From Diphasiastrum complanatum (taxonomy: Eukaryota > Streptophyta > Lycopodiopsida > Lycopodiales > Lycopodiaceae), in contig CM055092.1 in assembly GCA_029204225.1 (NCBI GenBank), forward strand, positions 68,476,821 to 68,540,820: 64,000 nt of DNA. Direction: 5' to 3'. Of this stretch, positions 34,648 to 46,199 are shown piece after piece (the stretch's first letter is position 1; every line of letters begins with the position of its first letter). The position numbers and the translations under genes were made by a program. Under the pieces are notes generated by a model. It did no database searches. It saw only the letters and a list, made by a program, of their open reading frames with translations, and had not been told where the DNA came from.

Positions 34648-35590
34648 TTAGAAGTGGGAGAACCGGTTCGGATGAGGCACTTTGGAACCTCTCACTATTG
34701 TCGACTGTTCGAGCCCCAGCTTCCTGATCTTCATTTGGAAGTTCTCGAAAGTAGCCACTCTCATCTCAATGTAGGTCCCCTGGACTTCATCCACTTCAAC
34801 AGCTATGCAATTCATGTTTTTCTTGAGGGCACAACATGTAGTACCTACATTTAAAAGTATATAAAACAATAAGTTATTTGCAAAAAAAAAAATTAAATTT
34901 GAAAGTTAATAATCAATTATGAAAACTAATTGTAAGCAAAGAAACACATCCTCATACCTGTTCCTGCAAACAAGTCCAAAACCCAATCATCCTCATTCGA
35001 AAACATATCAATTAACTTGTTGATTAATCTTTGAGGCTTTTGGTAAGGGTTTACCAAAGACCTATCACCCTCTAAGTGTCTCAATTTCTGAGTCATAGCT
35101 AGACAAGAAATGACATTACTAAATTGCTTACTGCAATGGATCCATAATTTTTTTTTCTCATGTGCATCATAGTAGCCCACCGTCATCATTTCAAAAGAAC
35201 CGATAAGTCGGCAGCACAGTGCACGCTCAAGATTTGTTTTGTTCCTACATATGTATTCCATATTAGCAGTCAGACAGACATTTTCAAACATTAACTACAT
35301 CAAAATAAATATCACAACATATGAGTAAAAGGACATACCATACAAGGTGCTCAAGAGCATGACATGTGGTTTTCAGAGATGCAATCACTGATGACAATTG
35401 GGCCACGCTATGAAAAATCACACATCTCCATAAAGAAGATGTTGTCAACGAAGCAAAATTAATTACCAGCTTAGTAATTTGAGGATACAAAAATGGTTTC
35501 AAGTCATTAACGGAGCCATACATTTTGAAACCATACGGAATATCCACAATAGCAAGAGTGTAATCATGCTTTGGGACAGCGTCTATCAAT
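34648..35590 (-). pseudogene. DNA methylase-like gene fragment with three exons
   Basis: Three minus-strand frames join through two GT-AG introns. Exon 1 (about 35590-35339) has a DPPY-like motif as DIPYGF and VINFASLTT. Exon 2 (35244-34958) has NPYQKPQRLINKLIDMF and DDWVLDLFAG. Exon 3 (34844-34648) completes the AdoMet-binding FAGTGTT motif, then CIAVEVDE, and ends at a stop. Introns are 35245-35338 (GTATGTCC … TATGTAG) and 34845-34957 (GTATGAGG … AATGTAG). Splicing restores an uninterrupted frame and places a glycine-threonine exactly in the motif. Motif order (DPPY before FxGxG) fits the N4-cytosine/N6-adenine methylase domain family. The N-terminus is not seen and retrotransposon-like DNA begins to the right, so I call it a truncated copy, although all visible exons are open. 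Confidence 0.7.
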
Positions 35591-35818
35591 TTATGGTCGC
35601 TCTATGTAAATCTAAGATTAGAGTGATTAAGCAACTAGTCAGGGAGTTACAAGAGTGGCAGATTAGACCTAGGAAGTTTCTGTTGTCTTCTGGGTACTTG
35701 TGTGATCTTAGCTGGTACTCTTTGGAGCGTGAGGGCAAAACGAGTTTCATTTTGCTCGTATGCCTTTCTCTCGTACTGGACCGCAAAGGAATCTCGTTCG
35801 TGGATCTTTCGTGTTTGT

Positions 35819-35935
35819 GAACCGTTCGTCTTCATCTCCTTTGACTTTGGTGTTTGCAAATCATTCGTCTTCGTCTCCTTTGACTTTCATGTTCGCGAAC
35901 CGTTCGTCTTCATTTCCTTTGACTTTTGTGTTCGC
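35819..35935 (+). repeat. Three tandem 39-bp repeats
   Basis: Units at 35819-35857, 35858-35896 and 35897-35935 share TTCGTCTTC, TCCTTTGACTTT and TGTTYGC. The length is a multiple of three, so each frame gives a 13-residue repeat. A degenerate fourth unit may follow. GTTCGCGAA-like blocks resemble LTR sub-repeats near 56990. Confidence 0.93.
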
Positions 35936-36019
35936 AAAATTTTTCGTGCTTCGTGTCTCCAGATCTTTGAGTTCGTGAATGTCTTCATCGGGCTGAGGGC
36001 TGAAAGCTAGCAAGCTTTG

Positions 36020-37840
36020 TAATTAGAAACGTTTTGTTTCTTCATCTTTAAGGCCATTGAGTTCCAGATCCCTGTCCTGATGGGGTATCAAAGCCCGTAC
36101 CTGGTACACATGGCGTATGCCAATTATAACGCTATGGCAAGGTCGTGTCAGCTCATAGTTCCTCCTGTCAGGAACTATGTTTATAACATATCTTTTGCGG
36201 TGGCCGACTTGCAACCTTTTTGGTCCCCTTGAGGACCAAATGCTGTCACAAGGATACTCCAGAAGATAGAGCAGACAACATATTTCAAGTACATTGATGA
36301 TTGGGCACAGTTTGCTTCTAACTGCCTTCATGAGTGCCTTAAGAACAAGTAGCCACTATTAGTACTGGGATATCTCATGACAAATATCACTCTCCAACAA
36401 GTACAAAATGAACCCAAGCTTCAACAACACCTACAGATTGCAGATGAAGCATGGGACATTCCCATTGGTTCAAAACAATCCAAGCGTGCACGCTCACGGG
36501 CTACTTCGCCATCGGAACTCCAACCCAAAAGAGTCAACACCAGTATTCTTCCACTGGTACAGAAGCAAAAAAGCCCACAACCAGACCCACAAGCAGCCGC
36601 ATCCTCGGAAGCTCAAGAGGCCGATACCTCCAAGGCCCAGTTGTCAGACACAAGGCAACAAAGAATACAAAGGAAGCTTCAGGCTTGGAGGACATCACCA
36701 GCTGGACAGCATCAGACGGTTCAGCTTCCGATGATGGAAGATCCACTTCAGCATCCCAACAACACTCATCACCCTCACACATCATCGACTGGGGTGATGA
36801 AGCAACTACATCTATAGTAGCACCAGACACGACCATATCCCAAGTCGTTGGTCAACCAGACAAGGTCACCACCCCACCCACATTGATTACCACACCAATG
36901 CCGCCAACGTCACCACATGCAACATATTTGGGGGGGGGGGGAGGCTGATACATACAAAGCCCGACGGGACAAGTTCCTTCAACAACTCCACTCCCCCGGT
37001 GCGGCGTATAATTTGTTAAACCCACCTCCTCCTAAGCATGTCATCCTTGCACCTCTCTCTCTAGATCACTCCATCCCAGACCTTCCAGAAACTAACCCTG
37101 ACATTGGGGGTAATGATGACTTCCTGGTAGATCCACTAGGCAAGACACGGGCGCAGCTGAGCCATCAACGAGCGAGTGGGCCAAGGACAAGGATACGGGC
37201 ACAAAGGCCTTGGATGATTATATGGCAAGGCCACCACAACCGCATAGGATAGCTTCTCCTACCAGGCCCAGGGGCAAATTGGCTAACACAAAAGAGTCAG
37301 AGAAGTTCGAAAGGAAATACCCTCCCAACATGAGGGGAGGCAAAGAGGATATAGATCAAAGCCAATACTCCACCAGGGCCAAGATCATTGCGGCATTACA
37401 ACCGCAACCGGAATGGCGAAATAACGTCCTAAAGGATAGCAGACGGCTCCAAGAGTACCTAAAGGCACCGGCATGGAAGCGAGTGGATCCATTCTACATG
37501 CCGCTCAAACGCAGAAATCCATGGCCAACAGAAAGGCCACGGGTCGAGTTGGTGAACTAGCCAGTGATTCCGAAAATTTCAGAAAGAATCTCCCAAGATG
37601 ATCTGAGGCTACAGTTACTTGATTTCGGGCACAAATACAAGATAAATGCCAATCTATCTGTGCAAGAAAGTGTCGATACTGTCGATCTATGGCCTTTCTG
37701 ATGCAGCAAGAGTGTTTCTGGGATCGTGCTTTAGATCTGACCAATATCAATCCCAACAGCCCTCCAGTCAGAGGAAGACCATGAGATGATGGCCCGACTA
37801 TACTACAGAGCGGCCTTCATGTCATCATGATATCTGACCA
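36020..37840 (+). pseudogene. Second copy of the unnamed Gypsy 3' ORF
   Basis: A decayed plus-strand coding region. An N-terminal part (about 36070-36350) reads MGYQSPYLVHMAYANYNAMA and TYFKYIDDWAQFASNCLHEC with two stops. A Pro/Ser/Gln-rich part follows (36377-36950, ending in a run of G), then lower-complexity frames (36917-37250). The conserved segment (37210-37560) has QPEWRNNVL, LQEYLKAPAW, RVDPFYMPLKRRNPW, with LYYRAAFM near 37800. The last group matches the 21409-22122 domain in the same order and spacing. No coiled coil is obvious here. It is followed by a purine tract and an LTR, as in G1, so the same placement 3' of the pol gene is likely. Confidence 0.55.
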
Positions 37841-38166
37841 TGGTGGAAGACTGGCAGGAGATGGGCTTCATTGAAAAGATAAGAGAGTACCTGGGGCCAC
37901 TAAACTTCGGAAGTAAGCTCTGCCTCCAAGTATTTGAAGCCCTGGGGCGAACGAACGAAAACAAACGGCACGACGGCGAGGCGAGCAGGACTCGCAAGAG
38001 ATTCTCAAAAGGGCTGGAATGTAGCGACCATTAAGAGACCTTCATTTTTGAGAAACAATTTTGTGGATAATAAGCACCTAGTTTTACGGAAGCGAACGAA
38101 GATCCACGCTTTTCCAAGTGCCGAGCGGAACGACATCGCCTGTGTTGCAGTGGGTCCTACAACAGA

Positions 38167-38180
38167 TTAGGGGTAGATAA
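38167..38180 (+). other. Polypurine tract candidate
   Basis: TTAGGGGTAGATAA lies directly before TGTTAGCGG, the proposed LTR start. Confidence 0.5.
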
Positions 38181-39000
38181 TGTTAGCGGATTCCATAGAA
38201 TCTCCAGATGTCGAGCCAAGCTGAATACACAGAATATCTCTCACCCATGACCGAGGAGGTCTCAGAAGGAGGAGAGCAGAAGAAGTTGAGAGCCGAGTAT
38301 GAGAGCCGAGAAATTACTAGCTAGGATGGCAGGGAATTATCTATGTGAGCCTACATGGTGTATCCCAGAGAAGGACCAACCATGTAGGAGCTAGTAATAT
38401 TTCCTAGTCTTTGTAAATAAATGTAGACCCCCCTTAAATAATTTAGAGTGAGCCACCTTTTGATGGTGACCTCTAGTGGAAGGACAATTTCCACATGATA
38501 TCTCTAATTTGGTGGAATTGCCACTTGGGCTCCACATGGGCAGCCCTCTTGCTTATTTAAGGGCCCCCCTCTCTTGTGAGGGAGCTTTGAATGTATTGTC
38601 AAGTTCTCTTGAGTGAATAAAGAAGATCTTCCACGAGTTTTTGATGATTGTGAAGCTCCTTGTTCATGGCAATGTTCTTGAGTGAAATTCCTATGAGCAT
38701 GTTTTGATTTCCTTTTGTGTTGTGGATTCATTAGATTTCTTGCTCTCTTGCATTTAGTTGTGGATTAGATTTCATTTCTTGTTTGTGGATTAATGTAGGA
38801 ATCAGCATTCAAGTAAACTAAATAGGCTAAATTTGTGGTGTAGATCTTGCATATTCTCTTACATTCCAGTTCTTGATTGTTCTTGGGCATTCTAAGCATA
38901 AAGAAATGGGTATTTCTTGATTCTTGGGCTGCTAAAGTGCTGTTAAGAATCTAGTTTTCTTGTTTCTTGTTTCTTGCTGAGTGGTTTAATCTCGTCATTG
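38181..39000 (+). repeat. Putative LTR (family D)
   Basis: Starts TGTTAGCGGATTCC after a purine tract. It has a TTATTTAAG element near 38551 and AATAAA at 38616-38621, as expected around the R region of an LTR. No second copy exists in the window and the right end is not defined. Confidence 0.45.
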
Positions 39001-41501
39001 TTTTGTTCCCTGATTTTAGTAGATAGATTTTAGAGCTTTGCTTCGCATCACGGCAAAGTTGCAGGAGTTCACCATTTCTGACAAAGTGCACCTAAGGAGA
39101 GTGTGAAAAAAGTGGATCTTGAATGGATCCAAACTCCCAAAATACTTGGCTAAGATCTTTGCACAACAAGCTACAAAAGCTAGAAATGGCAAAGCATCCT
39201 AATGCTACCTTTGATACACATGAACTTGACAAAGCATTCAAGAGACAAAAGAAACTAATAATAGGTACTGATGGAAGCCAAAAATAGCAGCAAAGAAGGC
39301 TCCCAACAGTAGTCTACCACTTTTGGAAACCTCTTAAGATCATACACAAAAGCTTGAAGACAATACACAAAGCAATGCTCTCAATGGAGGAAGAAACTGT
39401 GACAATGATCTATTGATCTCTCTCAACAATACAAAAAGTTTCTCCAACCTGTTCTCCACAAATTTCAGCCTAATGTAGGTGAGAGAGATGACTCTTTCTC
39501 CTCTCTCTAGAACTTAGGACCCAATTTTAGGGCACCAGTAGCCTAAAATAGCCAATTTTGGCCTATATGTCCAGATAACATGATTTTGGTGTCATTTCAA
39601 AGGTCCTGAAGTTTGAGACTTCTTCAATATGAAATATATACTAAAATAAAAGTATCTGGGCCTCTTTCACACGTGTGAAAGGTTAAATCCAAAACTATGT
39701 ACAAAATTAGCCAATTTAGGCCTCAAACTAGCTAGGAAATGTTGACAATTTTCACAAAGCAAATAAATCTTGTTTTTTAATTTTGATATGGTGGCTTCTA
39801 TTGTTGAGTATTCTACTCTTGGTAGATATTTGGTGGATCTTGGTGTTGACCTTATCATGGATTTTGGTAGTGACTAAAATTTATATAAGGACATAATCAA
39901 CAAAGGTTTGGAAAGACTCAAGCTGCCATTCAAGAGGTGTTTGCAAGGCATTTTGGTGATCTATTTACTCTTAGAATCTCATCTACTCTCATATTCATGT
40001 GGATGAACATTTGTCTCTATTTTATGCATGATGGTGATCATGTTATGTCTTCATTGGTTTGTGAGTTTGAGGAGAAACACATTCATGGTATTTTAGAGAC
40101 AAAAGTCTAGCTGCTTTGATCTATCTTTTAAAGCTATTTGTGAGCTTATTATAGAAGATAGTGAATCATCATTGAAGGGCACTATTCTTCATAAAAAAAA
40201 CATTTTAAAAGCCTCATTTTATTTATCTTTACTACCCCTGACTATTGTGTTTATGAGCTTATTCATATTATGCAAAATCCTAGTGAAGTTTTTTGGTGTT
40301 TGGCAAGGAGCATTTTGTGACACTTCTTTGGTACTAATGATTTTGATATTGAGCATGGGACATCACCAAGCTTTGAAAGAGGAAGGTGATTTTGGCATTA
40401 AGCATGGAACATCACCACATGTTTTCATATTCAAAGCTTGTTGAAATTATGTGGGAAGGAAGGTAACAAGTGCATGTTTAGTTCTTGAGGAAGATGGAGT
40501 TGGAGCTTGGAAATCAAGGAAGGAATGTATATGTTTTTCGTCATCTTCCAACTTCAAGTTCAAGTGCATGATGGATCTAATTTTTCATCATTATAGAGGT
40601 CTGGATGGACTCATGGAGATTGCAAAGACCTGGTTGTACACTCATCTTCATCTTTTCTACTTTATATTTGATAGAAATCATTCTATTTTATGATCGCTTC
40701 ATGGTAATGACATTGTTTTCACTCTACATAGTGAAATTGACTTTGAAAGGATCTTGTATGGGCTTACTCAAAGAATTGGAATGAAGGCATTGGTGCTTGG
40801 AAAGTAAAGTTTTGTGGTAAAACTTGGCAGCTAGAGTTCTTGCATGGTTTATGGAGGATCATAATTGGATCTAACATATGGTTCTGATTTAGATCAGAGG
40901 AGGAGAGTAAAAGAAACATGATTTATTACCTACTTACTCTTCAGTTTGTGTTGAATAAGCTTCATCATTGTTGCTACTTCAATTTTTATGATGCTCATGT
41001 TTTATGTGATGTACTCACTTGGAACAAGATAGAAAGGGACAAAGCCAAGTATGAACTTTTTCAAGTGCTGATTTTGAAGGTTTCCAAAGGGTCTTCATCA
41101 GATAAGTCTTATCTTGGTATGGTAAGGATGGTTGGTGATTATGGTGTTTGTTTGGCCAAGTGGAGTTTGAGGGGAAATGTGAAAAACTAGTCCCAATTGA
41201 CAAACATCAACTTGAGGCCTAAATATGAAAACTTCAATTAGTTTGACCAATGGTAAAAGTGGAGGCCATTCGTGTGGAAATTATGTGGAGGGCCAAATTC
41301 ATTCTTTTATTGTTTTATGTACATATTTCATAAGACTATGTAGTCAATGTCAAGTTAGTCAATCTAGACCATTGATTTGATGGATGGTGGAGATTTAGGA
41401 CTTAAACCCACTTCTAAAACCTTCCAAATATAGCCTACTATAGCTAGATATAATTGAGTACTTTACCATTTTGGTAATTGATGTACATACCTCATTTGGC
41501 G
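39001..41501. other. No gene recognised
   Basis: Several short plus-strand frames (40172-40693, 40918-41190) have repeated wording such as GHHQALKEEGDFGIKHGT, but no family is recognised. The text suggests decayed retrotransposon coding sequence. The palindrome CACACGTGTG occurs near 39668. Confidence 0.35.
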
Positions 41502-41563
41502 ATGATATTGAAGGAGGGAGATAGATCTTTACATTGAGATCAATCTCCCTCCTTCAATATCAT
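41502..41563. repeat. Perfect 21-bp inverted repeat (hairpin)
   Basis: ATGATATTGAAGGAGGGAG (start of the left arm, 41502-41522) is fully complementary to 41543-41563, with a 20-base loop. The arm contains a purine run like a polypurine tract. Confidence 0.85.
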
Positions 41564-41670
41564 TTGTCTTGCTTACGGGAATGTTGATTATGACCTATCT
41601 TCTATACATCATTATCAATGTTATGCTCTCTGAATTCTGACATTATCAAACGTCCAAAACAGTTTCTTCA

Positions 41671-42000
41671 TCATATTTTATTCACTTGAAGAGTTTGAAG
41701 ATCTTTATTAGCAAAATATGCACTAAGGTCATTCAATACAACTTGGAGAAGTTCCATTTGATTGATGGAATCACCAATACAAGAAAGCTCTCTATTATAG
41801 TCCTTTACCCTCAACACATAATTCTGGGCACTTTCACCACTATTTTGAAAGCTTTGAACGATTTGGTTTCTTAAAAGGAGAAGCCTAGAAGTGTTAATGT
41901 ACTTGTAGATGGCATGCAAAGTATCTCAAGCCTCTTTGGATGTGATACAAGCTCCATCACGTTATAAAAAAATGTCTATTATTAATTGTGGAATCCAAAA
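41671..42000 (-). pseudogene. Copia gag (UBN2) fragment
   Basis: The minus-strand frame contains INTSRLLLLRNQIVQSFQNS, GESAQNYVLRVKDYNREL and INQMELLQVVLNDL, the central part of a UBN2-type gag from a lineage different from Copia-1/2/3. Upstream residues (RDGACITSKEA) carry a stop where tryptophan is usual. Neither protease nor pol follows. Confidence 0.75.
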
Positions 42001-43164
42001 AAATCATTAGGGGAGTTTTGAACTCCAAAAGGACCTTATAAGCATTCGTGCAAACATTTCTTTTGTATTATTAAAATATTATAACACTATTTTCAACTAA
42101 TACATTTGACTTGCCATTACTTTTTATTTGTGGCTAAAGAGTATGTCATCCAATATATTATTGGAAAGCGCTCGTCGAGCGCGATCCAACGCACCAAACT
42201 TCGTTGAAATCGAACTTACTACTAAAAAGTTATGCCATTTTTTAATTTGGACTCAAAAAGTTACGTTACGTGGATTTCAAATTTGAGTGTTTTGATTGAT
42301 CCATGTGTAAGAAAAATTTGAGAAAACATATAAAGAGAATCTTTACAAATGGTCCTTTTTAGATTTAGAACTCCTCTAATTTCCAACTCAAATGAAACTA
42401 TTTGGAGTAAAAAATGATAAAAGCTAGCTAATTATTTTGGTCCTATGTGCCATCATGAGGTTGGACCTTATTCTCCACCATCACTTATACATAACATAAG
42501 CACAATTAGACTTTGATGAAGCATAGATTCTATGGACCGAGCCTCAAACTCTATCATGTCCTATTTTGTAGGGATGCAGAAATGAAAGTGATGCATCTCA
42601 CTCTATCAAGCTCTCACTATATGCTTGTTGGAGAACTCATTGGAAGACAGAATTTTTTAGTCATTCAATTCTCTTGTAGTAGAAATTCAAGAGGAAGAAT
42701 TTTATTTCTCTTTCTTAAATGAATTGTATTCTCACAAGTGGTTCGGGTTAATAAAAATACTTAGTTTTTTACTTATGAACTATTTCAATTTGTGAGATGT
42801 CGATTCTGCAAGCAAGACACCTAACAAAAATGAGATACATCTAAGTTCTACGGCAATTTGGTTAAGGATTATCTAATTAGAAGTGAAGCTATCTAAGCAA
42901 TTGTCTAGATATTGTCTAAGACTCTGACTGTCAATAGCATTATCTATGGAACTATCTAAGTGGCTACAACAATATCTAAAATAGTTTGTCTAAGGAACTT
43001 GCTGACCACTTGGAAGACAATATTGAAAGTTGAACTACTATGATAACTTATTGTGAAGGCATTATTTCAACTTCTAAAAGGCCCATTTATGAAGTCTCTC
43101 ATTATTTGAACTTCATGAAGGATGGACATTTTCATGGTTATTGAAGGCCAGCTTTCACAATTTT
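42001..43164. other. No gene recognised
   Basis: AT-rich sequence without a convincing frame. Repeated GTCTAAG/ATCTAAG-like words around 42880-42990 look like low-complexity decay. It probably derives from retrotransposon leader or LTR sequence. Confidence 0.35.
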
Positions 43165-43828
43165 TTATTAAAAAACTCTCTGATCAGATTTTTTTTGACA
43201 AATTTCATGGAAATAACCTTCGCCGAACTCTCAGACTGAGAATCTGACACAGATAAAGCTAGGGTAGAATTGGCGAAGGTTCCTGACACATAAAAGCATA
43301 GTTTTTTGGCGAGGGTAAAAATAGAGATTTTCTATGATCAAGATAGAATGAATGTTCGCAGAACTCAGAAATAATAATTTACTATAAATAGAATAATTTG
43401 GAAACTCGACGAAGGTTCTGGCAAAGAATCAAGAGTAATACTGGTATTTTTGCAAAAAGAGATCTTTTTGACAAAAATATAACAATATAACAACTGATCT
43501 TCTGAGAAACCTTCTATTTTTTATATTATTCTTCGTCGACCTGGCAGTAGATAGATCTAAATCACAACTATGCACAGTAAATCGTGCGAAGGTTCTTTTT
43601 TTGTATTTTTACCGTTTTGGTGATTTTTTGGTGGTTTCATGTTCTACAATCAGATTAGATTTCAAACAAGCAAATCCACTCAAATCTGACAAAATCACTC
43701 CCAACTAATTCTAAATGCAGATTTAACACTATTGATACCACGACAGGATGCCTAATGCAAGCTAACCATCCAACAAACATGCTGCAAACTGAAAATTTGG
43801 CGTAGCTCCCCAACAACGGCACCAAAAT
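43165..43828 (-). other. Gypsy G2 leader with repeated GGCGAAGG motif
   Basis: Homologous to 61529-62430 on the opposite strand (shared TTTACCCTCGCC, TTTTATCTGTGT, GAGAGTTTTTT). The GGCGAAGG/CCTTCGCC motif and one-base variants occur about seven times. The leader breaks off at about 43165 and gag is not present. Confidence 0.7.
43808..43824 (-). other. Gypsy G2 primer binding site
   Basis: Minus strand TGGTGCCGTTGTTGGGG, the Asp-tRNA-type primer site of plant Gypsy elements with a few changes. It lies 4 bases inside the LTR edge. Confidence 0.75.
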
Positions 43829-44556
43829 TGTAGTGGATTTCTTTCCTTGCCTATCCTCAACCCAAGATCTAATCAATCTAGCATCAAGGAGATGAAGTTA
43901 GTTGTCACGCATAGATTCGTTCCCATGAGAGCGACAACATATTTCAGATTTCAGCATGAATGAAAGATCCACATCTAACTCTAACATACATTAACCCTAA
44001 ACACAATCATTAACACTAAGATCCACAATAAAGATAGCTTACTCTTTCTCTCTCTTTCTCTCTTACAAAAAGTATAAAAACATACAATCCCAATAATTCT
44101 CAGATCCAACAATTAGCAAACACAATAAAAGCATGAGAGATGGAGGAAAAGTGATAGAGAGCAAGGACATTCATAAATCCATTTCACAAGAGAACCCATC
44201 TGCTTTATTGAAATGAAGATATGTACATGTCTAGGAAACTCAAGTTGGTCCCTTAGAGAGGAGGACCCTGGCCTCTGAATCCTATTGGTCCATTTTTGCC
44301 TCCCTAAGTATTCAAATTAAAAAAAGAGTGGAAACCATCCAAAATTGGAGGGAAACTCAACTTTATTCACTAACTTGACATTTAGGCCCTGCGACATTAA
44401 TAGTCCTGCAAAAAGGCCTAAAGTCCTTTTATTGACTTTCTAATTAATCAAATCTCTGTGTGATCATCGGGTTGGACTTACACATGCAGGGTGCCAAATC
44501 CCTCTCGCTTATTAACTAGGGTTAGGGTTGCCTAGGGATCCGCAAACCCTCCAACA
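43829..44556 (-). repeat. Gypsy family-C LTR (G2)
   Basis: 728 bases from TGTAGTGG to CCCTCCAACA (plus strand), homologous to 20442-21184 and 60775-61506. Its outer edge abuts a copia RT fragment. Confidence 0.92.
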
Positions 44557-44860
44557 CAGTTCAGCAACTACAGTATGATGAAATTGATCAACTTTCTCTA
44601 TTCCCCAGAAAATCATCAAAAACTAGCAAACCACCTGTCAAGTATATCGACGAGTCTGCAGCTTACCTTGTTCATGAGCCGATGACTTTTGAAGAGGCAA
44701 TCAGTCAGCCCAATTCCGATCTCTGGAAAGATGCTGTGGATAAAGAGTATTCATCTCTTATCAAGAACCAGACATGGACGATTGTCGAATTACTTACTAG
44801 TAGAAACATAGTTGACTGCAAATGGATTTTCAAAGTCAAGTACAAAGCAGACGGATAAAG
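44557..44860 (+). pseudogene. Copia RT N-terminal fragment
   Basis: An open plus-strand frame of about 98 codons. QYDEIDQLSLFPRKSS, KYIDESAAYLVHEP, NSDLWKDAVDKEYSSLI, KNQTWTIVEL and DCKWIFKVKYKADG match Copia-2 15270-15545 closely, and here the KWIF tryptophan is intact. It then stops at a junction with minus-strand integrase. Confidence 0.85.
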
Positions 44861-44861
44861 G

Positions 44862-45168
44862 TGACAAACATTGTAGCTCCACCATTGCTCTTTGTGCTAG
44901 CAAAATGCACATCCGAGTGGATCAACTCGAGAAGATGACTTGTCTTTGTGATTGAGCTTGAAAAAAGTAACTTGTGTGCCTTAGCCAAGGCACAAGCTTC
45001 ACATACCCTTTCCTCCTTTGCCAAAGATCTTGGTAGGCCGAGAGCAAGCTCCTCCTTGCACATAGCTTCCATGGACTTGGTGTTGATGTTACCAAGCCTC
45101 TTGTGCCACAAGTCAAATGTGGTCATCTTGGTCTCCTCGGCTACCATCACAACTTGGTTAGGATTAAC
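44862..45168 (-). pseudogene. Copia pre-integrase/integrase fragment
   Basis: The minus-strand frame from 45150 reads TTFDLWHKRLGNINTKSMEA, GLPRSLAKEERVCEACALAK and SHLLELIHSDVHF: the HHCC-type pre-integrase domain and the start of the integrase core. The usual second histidine in LGH is asparagine. It differs in lineage from the Copia-1/2/3 group. Confidence 0.82.
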
Positions 45169-45169
45169 A

Positions 45170-45182
45170 TGGTATCAGAGCT
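45170..45182 (+). other. Copia primer binding site
   Basis: TGGTATCAGAGCT follows AACA, a typical LTR end, but only about 20 bases of possible LTR precede it before opposite-strand integrase begins. The 45183-45900 stretch behind it looks like a non-coding copia leader. Confidence 0.6.
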
Positions 45183-46199
45183 AGATCCATGCATGCGTCA
45201 TAGTGGATTATTCCAAGCAAGATTTTGAGTGAAAAAATTCAAAATTTTGAGGTACTCTTGGATCTCAATTGGTTTGTGGCCTCAAAAAATTCAATGACAA
45301 ATCTTTGGATGTTTTTTGAATCAAATAGACTTCATTTACTATATGGTAGTGCTCAGAGGCCATGTAGTATCCATCAATTTTGAATCCTTACAAAAATTTT
45401 GTTATTGATCGATTGTGTCTTAGGGATGAAGTGTAGATTGTGATGCACCTATCTCCAAGGACTTTTGTAGTGCCATTTGAGAGTTTAGGACTGATCTTTG
45501 AGAGTAGGTAGAGGTTTCTACCTAGTGTATTTTAGATCAGTAGCATCCATTCATTTTTATTACCAGAATTTCGATAAAAACTGAGTGATGTTTCCAAAAT
45601 CAGTCAAAATCATTGGAAAACTAGAACATAGATTGTGATCAAAACTACTCAAATCCAATCCAAATCTTAGAGTTAAAGTCATTGGGCATTAAAGAGCCAA
45701 GAGGAGTGTTTGGATTTGAATTTTATGTGTTTTGACTCAATTTTATCTAATTTTCAAAGTGACTAGATTAGTGTGAAGCTTGATAGTTGACTTTGTGAGC
45801 TAGGTCTTGTATACCTCTTGAGATCTTTCAAATCTAGTGTTTAGAGAGTCACAAATTCATTGTTAGAATCACCTTAGGCTTGTGTACATCTTCATTTGCA
45901 TCATCATGACAACATATAAGAGTTTTTCTATTGAAGGAAAATGAAAGATTGACCCCATCTAACTTTCCATTTGAGGAATGGCAATTTTTGAAAATTGTTG
46001 CCTTATAAAATCTCCAATTAAAAAGCTTTTGCCAATGAAAATTTTTCAGCTACTAACTTTTGTGACATTTTGACAAAATCAAAAAAGTAAACTAAACCAC
46101 CTTCATTAGCTTAATATCCATTTATCATAACTAAAGAAAAATATTCTCCAAAGACTGTGAGTATAGATTATTTCATCCCATCCCATTGAAAATGTATCC

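Noticed and set aside
36073-36085. GGGTATCAAAGCC as a copia primer site
   Set aside because: Two mismatches to the consensus, no LTR end before it, and it lies inside a coding-like stretch (MGYQSPYLV).
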